Source of the DNA: Mytilisepta virgata
Lineage: Eukaryota > Mollusca > Bivalvia > Mytilida > Mytilidae
Direction of reading: 5' to 3'
Length of the DNA: 64,000 nucleotides
Assembly (NCBI GenBank): GCA_028015205.1
Contig: CM051519.1
Location: 90,169,539 to 90,233,538, forward strand
Shown here: one piece after another, positions 1-12,200 of the stretch
How positions within the stretch are numbered: position 1 is the first letter of the stretch
Layout: the number at the start of each line of letters is the position of its first letter
Program-made: the position numbers and the translations under genes
The notes under the pieces: generated by a model
Told to the model about the DNA's origin: nothing
What the model saw: the letters and a program-made list of their open reading frames with translations, nothing else
Databases searched by the model: none

Positions 1-297
1 GAGCATTATTAAAATTAAAATTAAGTGTGAATCATTTATAAATATATTAGAGTCAAGTCAAGTCGAGTCCATTGGGACCTGTAAATCTAGTTCCACTTAA
101 TCGAAAATTTGAGATATCAGGAGTAATTCTGTATAGTTACTGCTGTTGAGGGTCCAAACAGATAATTTGAGTTACCTGGAATTTCGACTTAAATGTGTTC
201 GAGATAACGAGAGTCAACTGTATTACATTTGAAGCATTAATGATTCAAAAATTGTAATATATTTATTTGAAATATGTTTTTTATTTTATTTTAATAG
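1..297. other. CELSR intron (partial), nothing recognised
   Basis: AT-rich sequence ending in the TTTTAATAG acceptor of the first visible exon. No repeat or other gene was seen. Confidence 0.5.
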
Positions 298-3200
298 TTA
301 AAAATGATAGATGTCCTAGGAACTATGCTGGAGATGTATGGTGGGATGGTACAGAGTTTGGTTACATCAGAATAATAGATTGTCCCCATACTGCTATTGG
401 TAAGTGGTAAAATACATTGCAAGAGACATTTTTTTTTAACTCCCTCGTCCAAAGGTCTGTTAAATAGATACTTTTCTTGATTGATCAAATCCTCACCATG
501 TTAGTTTTTTCTTCCCAGTTAGTCTTCCATTATGATCATGGATAAAAGTAATTTAACAATAAATACTAAGGAGAATGTATTTTTAAGATCAGTTTTATAA
601 CCTTCATGGAACAGTTGATCAGTTTAAAACCAGATGTGCCTAGTTTGATTTTGTCAAAACTATGTTTCCTGAGAAGCTGAAGAACATATAATGGGAATTC
701 CTGCTGTTTTTTCTGCTTTTTTTGGAAAGATAAAATAGAGAAGTTCCGCAATGGCGTTCATGTAAACAAAAGCGTAGTAACAACATTTTCTTGAGGTTTT
801 TGTTGAAAATCATAGGAGAAAAAGATTCTCCTTCAATTTACTCATGAGTTATGGAATTTCTCTACCTTCAGTAGTTAAATTTTAGATTTTAACACACTCG
901 CTAAAGCTTGTGGGTTGAAAATAAAAAATTTAACTATGTCGGGTGGAGAAATTCCATAACTAACTCCTACCTGAAGAAGAATGTATATTTATCATTTATC
1001 ATGAGCTTAAGAATATTTATTAAAATATCTTCTTAATATTTTATTTTACAGGTGATGCCAAGAGAAACTGTAGCCACGAGACAAACCTATGGGCAGAACC
1101 CGACTTTACAAATTGTACAAGTAGAGGTTTAACTGGATTAATAGATAAGGTTTGTAACTTACTTTGAAATAGCAGGCTTCTGTTTAGGGTGAATAAACAA
1201 ATGGTATTAATATGAGTCAACTGTTTCCTTTTTTAAGTCAGTGCAACTCTTCATAATTACTGTTGACCAATTTTGTCTACTATAATAATTGTTTTATTTA
1301 ATTGAATGAGAATTAAATATTTTGGTAGAATACATTTGCAAAATAGGTTACATCAGAATTTTTATTATCATTGTACTACTATTAAAATATGGAGTATTAC
1401 CTACAACTTGTATTAACGTTGGTTATTCCAGGCCACACCAAATTGATCTTTAGTTCTTTGGATTTTGCCGCTCCAAGTATAAGAATATTAATTTTCTGAT
1501 TTAATTTTAAGCTGTGTTTTATCTTTTCATTGCAGATATACCAGATAGAAGAAAATGAATTGAAGCTGAATACTTTTGTTGCTAAAACCACCATGAAGAC
1601 ATTAGCTGAATCACTCAATAAGGCAGAGTTTCTGTTTGGGCAAGATTTGGACATTGCCTATCGTGTGATAACAACTTTACTTGATTATGAAATGAAACAG
1701 TCTGGTCTGAATTTAACATCAGAGCAAGATGGAAAATATGTTCAGGTTTGTAAAGAGGGAGAAAATTCACATTATTTAAATAGCGTTTTATTCATTTATG
1801 GGAAGTCTTTCCAATAGAAATGAAAGTAAAATTGTATTTAAAAAAAAGTTTCAGGTTTGTGTTCACAATATTCACAGCTTAATGTCATAGAGATTTATAT
1901 TGTCACTGCTTAAAATGTCGGTTTGGTGACAAAATGGTCAGAGTTTCATTATTCATCTGCTGTCTGTGTATAATCATTTTGGTTTTAAGCTCCAGTTTTG
2001 TCTGTGGTATAAAATTATTTACATTTACAGCAAATGGTTGCCTTTTTAATATATTTTTACCAGCGTGAGGATTGTTCTAAGAGATTTTATCTCTCTCTCA
2101 ATCAAGTAGACTGATATAAGAAATTACAGACATGTAGACCAAACGGCAGTCATTAGCAATAAATACAGTTGAACTTACAATAGTGATAAATATAGATTCT
2201 ACAACAATGGCCAGTTGATTATGACATTTATCAACCTCGAGATAATTAAATTTCATACTTAATACGTCAAGAGTTTTAGAATCTTTTTCTCTAATGACAA
2301 TGTAAGAGAGGTCTTTCTGAACGTTTTTGGCGGGAAATTTCATGAGCATTTATTATCCAACGTGTTGTGATATCAGAACTTATCAAACGTGTCAAGAGAT
2401 GTATAAATGCGTACAGAATTAGGGAAGTATGTTTTACACAATAAAAGCATGAGATAATTAGGTAGTAATTTCTGATAGAGAACATTAATGTAAGATAGTT
2501 TTATTGAAAGTACAAAATTGCATTTTCCAGAATTTACTGGATGCCCTGAGTGTTGTGTTGGACCCAAAGTATAGTGATGATTGGAAGAGACTACAGACAG
2601 CAGATGTCCTACTGAAGCAATTAGAAAGTTATACTGAGAAATTATTAACCACATATGACGAACTTCAGAAGATTCCTTACAGTGTTGTATCAGCAAATGT
2701 TGGTTAGTTGTTTAAACTAGGGGTCATTTTATATGGCATCTGAAATTTTAAAGAAAATTTATGTAATTGCTCATTTATAACTTATTAAATGTTTTATGGA
2801 TGCACCTGTACATAGGCAAAATACATCATAAATTTTGGTTTAAAGCTATTAGGTAAAAAAAAATGTTGTTTATCAAGTTGTTTGCATTTCTCTAATACAT
2901 AACTTACTGTTGTTTGTATATTTTCATTTCAGTTTTAATGATGGATACAGTGAACAAAAGTAACTTCAGTTCATTAGAAATACCCAAGTTTGACAATATT
3001 GTGCAGAAATCAACGTTTGATGATGAAACACATGTAGACATACCAAATGTTGTATTGTTTTCTGAACAGTCTGTCGCAGGTAATTTATGTTTTATTTATT
3101 TCCCATCCACTGCAGCCAGTTTGCTTCAATGCTGTGTATACATACTTTGAATTTCTACCTGTATACCAAACTAAATATTTGGCAGATTTTTAGTTTCTTT

Positions 3201-6200
3201 AGAATTTTATTTAATTGTTTTGTTCGGAGAATTTACCACAGTAATATTGCCAATCCATATTGCATTATTTTATCAAAGCTCATCTTGGTTGAAAATTATT
3301 TACACAAGTGTTATAAATGTTAGGCATCTTTAAATTTGTGTGTTGTATGAAATAAAATTATGCATGTTTATAGATTATTCTGTGTTGTTGGATGAGATTA
3401 ATTTGACTTGTGGTGTTATAGCAAACACATGACATTTAGTTGCTTGTATACATAGACATTATTTGGTCAATTGGGTCACTTAAAATTTAGAATTTGTTGA
3501 AATTTGAAAAAAGAATATGGATTACATATCCATAATTTAGACCACATCAAAATGATGTAAACAGATGAATAATTCATATAAAGATTTTTTGTGGACAGAC
3601 TAATAGAAATTTAGATGCAAGAAGTGTTCAATGCTAAAACCAAAAGTAAATTTTTAGCTTCCACAGACAATAATATTTATTATAAAAAATTGGAAGGGGA
3701 GCCTTCTCTAAAACGAGACATAGGATTAAATGTAAATATAGCATGTTGTGTTAATTTTATGTATTGTGTGCTTGTAGCTGAAGATGACCCTGGTAAGATT
3801 TCATGTACATGTAGTTCTAACAGTGTAAAATGTGGAAAGTAGCGTTGTGTTCAGAAATTTATAGTCAGTGTTAAATAATCATAAAATTAAGATACAAAAT
3901 AAATAGTCTTATTTATGGAGTATATTGTTCACCAATGATGTATCTTAAAATTCATCCAGTAAGTAAAATACAGTTTAACTATTCTGCACGATAAGTTAAT
4001 TCTTGTTTACCTGTATTTGTATAATACAAGGACAAGTCTTTGGAAGTCTCAATAAATTTCTGGTTAATAAAGGTGTTATGAAATGGGTGTTTTGATATTT
4101 ATCCTATATCATGGTCTCTGAAATGTTTGGGTATCAGTCAGCTATATTGACTCTTGGTGGCATTGTCTTAGACAAATGCAGCATATTTTGACCCAATGTT
4201 TCTACTTGTAGACATAAATCAGGATCATTATGAAAACTCCCATCTAATAATGCTATATGTTTACATAGTTAATTTATATCTTAAAAACACTATCGCTACT
4301 TTCCAATAGTAAAATAGTGAAATTATCTTTTAGATATTTAATAGCTTTATTAGTCATTGGCTGGTAAAAATAACCTATGCATTTCATATAATACATAGAA
4401 ATAATGTCAGTTTCTTTATAACATACTTGTACTGTTAAATATTATTCACAAGACACCTTCGTCACATGCTTGACGAGACATTTGGTCGAAATATTTTTAT
4501 GTATTATAAATATTGCTTCTCTCTTTCCATTGATAGGCTTGAAACAAATGAGTCAATTTTTTTGTAAATGTTCTTTATATTGTGAACTTTGGGGTAACTT
4601 TCCTGTTTATTGTATCTTCCCAAGTTACTATTGAAGATGTGTAAAGAATTTTTTTCCCCTTTTGTCATTTTCTTGTGATACCCCGCTTCCATGCTTTATT
4701 ATGTACAGTGAAGTTTATAATCTTATCAGGGATTCTGGGGTTGAGAAAAAGATATATGTTATTTTTCATTATTTTCTTTCTATCTTTATTGATCTTCTGG
4801 TTTTGTTTTTCATGGGACACAATTTGTAAAGATAATTTTGATTTGATTTGAATAGAATTATTTCTGTTTTAACTGATTAGCAATGAATATTACATCTTAT
4901 CCTTATGATTGAAAAAAAAAATTGCAATAATAACTAAACACTAATAATTAAGTATAAATTTAACCTCGTTATACATGTATATATGACTTTTAGAGATCTT
5001 TCGTTTCTAATTATGGCTAGTGTGGTAGATTAGTAAATGTTATAAGGATTCCCAGTAAATGCTTTTATAGTGCTTGTGAATGTGCTATACCACATCTGAT
5101 GAATTTGCATCTAGCTTCCTGTTCCTGTGTCTTTTTTAAATTGAATTGATAAAAAGTTGTTTTTATTTTCAATTTTTAAATGTTAAGTTTTATTTGAATT
5201 GTTGTTAATAACAGAATATCAGTACATACAGTAATAATTTCGATAGAATTATATTCATATTTGTATTTATATTTTCAGATTTCCTTTCCCAGATCTTTGA
5301 AAACAGACATGTACCACAGTCTCACATTGCCTTTGTGATGTACAAAAACCTGGGGAATCTATTACCACAGAGATATGACAGTGATGTCAGGGTCATTAGT
5401 GGACGTCCCGTTAATCTCAATGCACCGCTCATAACTCTCAAGATCAAGGAGCAAGGCGAAATTGTCAGTGGTAATCTCCAACAACCAGTAAGTCTAACAT
5501 TCAAACAAGCAGTCAACAAAAACAGAACAGACCCTCAGTGTGTTTTCTGGCAATTTGGTAGTGGAGGTGGACAGTGGTCTGACCAAGGCTGTTCAGTTGT
5601 TGATAGATACAAACTAGACGTCAAAGAGTTGAATGCAGCAGACCCAACCGATTTCACTGTCAACAAGCAGTTGTATGTTGTCTGTTCCTGTAGTCACATG
5701 ACCAGTTTTGGACTAATGATGGATGAAGCAGAGAGTGAGGTAGGTACCCTTAAATAATATTTTTCAAAAATCTAATTTAAATTTAATTTAGTATATTATC
5801 ACTTTGTTTTTTTAAATAATTAAATAATTACTTGAGCTATATGCCCTGTTTAATCAACATTTAAGTGATGTAAATTCAATTATATGATTGAACAATGTAT
5901 TCTTTATAACTGAATGAAGCCCAAAACCCAAGACATTGACTCCGTGGTTGTGCCTTTGACAATACAATTGTAATGGTGGCTAAGAATGTTTTTGAAAAAA
6001 CAATATAGATGAAATTTTAATAAAATTATTTTTTCTGTTCATTTATGATGCAATTTATATTTGTTATTCTTTATTTATTTGATTCATATTGTATCAAAAG
6101 TATTTTATGAAGTGATGCAAGATGCATTTCCACCCCAATGAAACTACAAACAGTATTCAATATATGACTTGTAAAATACAAAATTTTTTAACCAGTCTCA

Positions 6201-9200
6201 AATAATACATTAAAATGGAGTAATTTAATATTGGATTATTTTCGTCTATCATATCATAGACTAAATTTTCTTTTCTACTTTGACATTATTTAAGGAAATC
6301 CCAATGTTTTAGACATCAAAACAACCATTGGAATTAAATTATAAGGATTGACTATAATTTTGTTTTCAGTCTTTTCAATATTACCTAAAAAGGCATGGTG
6401 CTCACTTTCAAATAACTCGCTATGCAGGTTATTTAGCATGTACCAAGTGATTGAGGTTATTTCTTCATAGACTGGGAAAAAAATTACAGTCAGTCTTGAA
6501 AGAATTTGTTTTTTTAAAGATAGAAAATGAAATGGTTTATCAGTGATATCACGGAATTACTGGACCACAATTGAACCATGATAAATTGTGCTATTAATAC
6601 AATGGAATAAATAGATAATTTACTTGAGAAGTGCCAATATAAGCATGCAGATCATTGATACCAGTATTTTTATTGTAGTATGTAGAAGAAGGAGCAGTGT
6701 CATTAGAGGTAGTCAGTTTTATCGGGGTAGCACTCTCTCTCCTGTCTCTGTTTGTCACCTTTGTTATACTGATATCCTTCAAACATATACAGTGTAATTC
6801 TAACAGTATTCTCATCAACCTTGTGTTTGTCATCTTCATCACAGAACTGGCATTTATTATTGGGGTTAACAGAGCTGAGATTAAGGTAAGGATATTTATC
6901 ATTATGTCATAGGGTAAATACGCACAGGTTCTCTTGTATCTTGTGTGCTGTTGTTGTAAATATTCATCATTTAAATAGTATTTGTTGCAAAAAATTGTTA
7001 AGCATGTAAACTTCAAATGAATGTAATGATTTCTCTCAAGAGTTTGTTATATATGTATTGAAAGTATACAGCTTTTGTTTTCACATTATGATAACAAAAA
7101 ATTGGAAAAAAAAATTAGCAAACATTTTGACATTTATATATTTTCACATCAATTTGTAAGATCTTTTCATGAATTATGATTGATTGATTAAATATTGCTT
7201 AACACCATGTCAACGCATATGGTCATGTATTATGTATAAATTATTGAAATATTGAGGTTTCATGTTTTATAATCTTTGTCCTTGTTTTACAGCTGATGTG
7301 TAGGCTTATTGCTATAGCCTTACATTTTTTCCATTTATCTGCCTTTTCCTGGTTGTTTGTGGAACTTCTACATTTATACAGACGTGTTGTAGAAATTAGG
7401 GAAATTAATTACGGTGCTATGAAGTTCTATTATCTCATTGGATATGGTAAGTTAAATAGTAATTTATATTTATGTGTGTTAAAAATAATTAAGTATTAAC
7501 TAGTGTATAGAGTAAACTCTAAGGTTGATAAGTTTAACCATTGGAGTAGTTGTGTAAGATTCAGTTAATGACTCATCTTCCTTGTTGGTCGTTTAGCTCG
7601 TTTAGTAATTGTATTATATTTAAATATTCTCTTCACACTTTCAGTTGTTCCAGGGATAGTGGTTGGTTTTTCTGTTGGATTGTATACTGATGCATATGGA
7701 ACTCCTCAGTTGTAAGTATCTTACATGTATGACTTTCAAGTTCAGACAGGGGCCTCGGTGGCCGAGTGGTCTAGGTAGTTCGTCATGACTACTTATGATC
7801 ACTAGCCTGTCAACGCTGGGGTTGTGAGTTCGAATCTCACCTGTGGCGGGGTGTGTTCGACTCCGATCTTAATTGACAAGGATTGCCAATTTTCCTACTG
7901 AAGGTCGGTGGTTCTCTCCAGGTATCCGGCTTCCTCCACCAACAAAAACTGGCCGCCGCGAAATGGTCAAATGTGCTGAAAACGGCGTTAAACCCCAACT
8001 AAACAAAAATAAACAAATCAAGTTCAGACTTCTGATATTTGTTCAAATGCAAGTGTTAAGGAATTTATATATGAATAAAATCTTGATATGTACTGTTGAT
8101 AGAATTGGAGTTTGGCCTTTAAGTTGGAACTGTGCACTTGCATTTTGGATCCTTATATTTTAAAAAAAAAACATTGTTACAAAATCATGAAGTGTATGAC
8201 ATCGTTGTAATCCAGATATTTATCCATGGAAAGTGATAATAAGTTTGTTTTTTCTTTCAGTTGTTGGTTAGATGTTACACAGACCTTTATATGGACATTT
8301 GCTGGACCTGTTATGATTGGTGCCTTAGTAAGTATTACCTTTGAAGACTTTTTTGTAATTTTTAACTTGTATAATGTTTCCACTACAGTTTTTCCACAAA
8401 AAAAATTTCGGAAATAATTTCCTGTTTGCTATAATATAAAGGTATTCACCAAAACTAATTATAATTTTCATTTTTTTTTTATCATTTTAGTGTTGTATTA
8501 TTGCCATAGTTTTGGGATTCCATGCTACAACTAGAGAAAAAGTGAATGTTTCTAATATATCAGCTCACAGGTAAACAATCTGTTGTATTTAGATATGGAA
8601 AAAAGTAAACATACATTTAACCAAGGAATTTCTTTATGATAATTTTTTGGATTTTTTTTTAATTTTTTTACATTTTGGTGATTGTATGATTAAACATTTT
8701 AGGTTTATTAGTTTCAATATTTGTTTTTTTTCACTATTAATACTTATAATATAGAAGTAAATGATTCTTCTGTTGGTTTTTGTATATAACACTTATCATT
8801 CAGCTAATCATTTGGGAAGATGTAGACATTTTATATTTTAAGAATGTCAGATTTGTGACATATACACGGTAGTTTTGAATAAACATTTTTTTAAAGTTGT
8901 TCTTTTATTTACAGGTTTAGGATATTTTATGGAGTATTCTTACTGTTGTTGTTAGGATTGACATGGATATTAGGACTACTGTCAGTTAATTATGATTCCA
9001 AAGCTCTTCACTATGTCTATGCTATATTTATAATGGTGCAGGGATTATTCATGTTACTAGCATATGTTATAGGTGATACTAAGGTAAAATACATACTTTA
9101 AATTTGATAAAAATAGATAAAGACTGAGATTTCTCTAAGTTGGGGGTTCAATTTTTGAAAAGGAACAAAGAATATTGAGGGATAAATTTACAATTTTTGT

Positions 9201-12200
9201 TGTTGAAGAATTAAGTTATATTAAGAGAAAAAAAAACAAGATTCTCAATTGCATATGTGAGTTACTATGTAGATAAAAAATCCTTTTGTTTCTTTTAGCC
9301 CTATAAGAATTTATCTAATTTTGATATTTACTTATTGAATGATTATTATTGTTCATTCTAAAGATGAACAGTTTGTGTAAGGTTGTAAAATATACCCATA
9401 TGTGTGTTATTTACGGTACACCAGATTTCATGGTTTTGATATTTAGAAATAAAATACAAAACATCAAATTCAGATTATATTACCTATGTGTTTAAGAATG
9501 AGTTTCATGCTTTAAAAATGATATCTAATGTTAAAATAAATTGCCATTCAGGATGAATGTTATATGTTTTTTACAGGTTAGAGACCAAGTAAGAAGACAG
9601 TGGTTTAAATGTCAAGGAAAGGATGTTAAATCAGAAGAAAATCTGGTTGGCAGAGGTTCTACTGTCTCTGTAAGTAAAATCTGAGGAAATTTTTGTTGGC
9701 AGAGGTTCTGATATGTCTGTTAGTAAAATTTTAAGAAAATATTGTTGGCAGAGGTTCTAATGTGTCTGTAAGTACAATCTAAGAAAATCTTGTTGGCCGA
9801 AGTTTTGATGTGTAAAAAGTTTTAGCATACTTGTATAATATTCCTTATGGTTGCATGCAAACAAGAAAGAGACTTGTATACTTTTATATTGCAGAGATCT
9901 GCATTGGCATACAGAAATGATTCCTCATACGAAGGAAATCTGAACAGAATAAGTGTTGGCATTACGACCTCTTCTACGACCAGTCGTTCTACAAGTAAAA
10001 ATAGTGGAGGATTATTCAAAGGTGAAGATTATCTCCGTAGTTCAACTACTTCCACCTCAGGACATGTCCCAGGGTCACTTTATACAAATAAAAAATCAGC
10101 ATTGACACCTTATGCTTATGATTCCAAGGCATACATGGAGAGGAGAGCGGAGGGTGAGACAAATGTTTGGTGATGGTTGTTGTTAATTCCCCTATTATGG
10201 TGTTGGCTTTACTTTAACATATGATTTGCACTTTTTGTATGTTTTCTCATTTTTGATTTTATTTTTATTGTTGTGATGAAAATCATGTCCTAAAAAACTA
10301 CTTTTTCCTGTCTTCATTTGTTAGTTTAATTTCCCTTTATGTAAGAAATAATTTTTAAGTGTCACGCTGTATTTTGGTTTACATTGGTAGGCCTTATATT
10401 CACAAGTATTTTGCCAAGAATACAAAAATTATTTCATTTATAATTATAGTAAATACAATAACTAAATGTTAGTGCATACTGGTGTTTACTAAAAGCTGGT
10501 TTTTTTTGTATCATTTTGAATGTAAAGAAACTTAAAAGAAACACTTTACATGTGAAAATTACTCTTTGATCAATGAAAATACTGAATCAAAGCCAATTTT
10601 CAAAGGATACATTAATACATAGTTCACATGGACAACACACAATACCCCCATGAAAATATTTCTTTGAAGGTGTGTTGGAACATCCATAACAATGCCAGTC
10701 TTTGAGATCAAAAAGGATATTGGTGTTTACCATCATTCACATTTAATATTACTGCAGATTTAAACTAATCTATTATTAGAGAAATGGAATATTTATTGGA
10801 AAAGTAGATAGAATACATGATGCAAAATATGTATAAGTGGACAGAATTAACTTGAATTCAGCTGTTACTAATTGTATTATAACACAAGTTTTATTTCATA
10901 GCAAAAGTGTGAAACTAATCTTGGCATATTTCTCATTGAAATCATTTCATTATATCCCCATGAAGTTATTCGAGGATATATCTCGGTGTATTAATCTTTA
11001 TCATTATAATCCTGTGAAAGTTTAAGGCAGTACATAGAAATCCTCATGTTTTGTTTGTACATGTATCTTGTAAGCACAACATTCTTTTAAACTCACCAAA
11101 GGAATCATTATCACAGAGAGATAGTACACCATATCAATATAAACAATTTTTTTGAAGCGTAGAGAATTATTTAAGTCCAAGATTTCCTTGATACTCTTTT
11201 CAGCACATTTATATCCATCAGATTATAATAGATATTTGTGTATATATGTTAACTCCTTATTATTGTGTTATTTTTCTTAAATGTTTATATTATGTCTTAT
11301 GTAGCCATTCCACTTAACGCCAGGCGGAGCTGTTTTTCCGGAAGTTATTTAAAAACTGGGTTGAAAATATTTATAACCTATCAATAGACGATTTTGGTAC
11401 CAGATCTAATGTTTACAATTGATCTTTCCGCCCAGTGCTGCACCTAGCGTTAACTAGAATTGCTATCTTATGGTGTAGTACTTAACAGTTTATACTTCTA
11501 TATCATTAACAGAACAAGAAATAGATGAAACTGGACGAGTAAAACATCCAAATGATTCAGATTCTGACAGTGATGCATCAGAAGGAAATATAAGTTTAGA
11601 GTTAGCATCAAGCCATTCGTCAGATGAGGATGATGATGATGATAATTTGCCAGCATGGGAAAAACAGCTACCCAAAAATCAAAAAATAGGTATAAGAAAC
11701 TTATAAAACAAAATCTTTAGTTTCAAAATATTTTCATTAAAGATTCCAGTATTTTGGTTTTGATAAATAAATATCAGCATATTCATTTGTACTTACGTAA
11801 AGTTGTCAGTTAATTATCAAGCTATTAGCTTCAGACAATTTCTTTTTTACCACATTGAATTTTCACTTTATTTTATCTTTGAAAGTTTAAGATAAGTGTA
11901 GAGGTGTTTTAATAATTAATGTTTGACTAAAATTCCAAATGTTGATATAAAACTATTATAGATGAAATATGCAATGCCTTTTTAAACCTTTTTACAGAAG
12001 ATGCAAAAGAACAGATAAGGAAAAAGAAGAAAGAGAAAGAAGAAGCAGATAAACTGATAACAGCAACAGGTATTTCATTTGTTTTACTTGGGGTCAGATT
12101 CCACAGCAACAGGTATTTAATTTATTTTTACTTGGCCTCAGTTTCCACAGCAACAGGTATTTAATTTATTTTTACTTAGAGTCAGACTCCACAGCAACAG

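Noticed and set aside
7748..7830. Functional tRNA gene
   Set aside because: Box A and box B are present, but the segment continues into a SINE body with an A-rich tail and target duplication, and the same head recurs elsewhere truncated.
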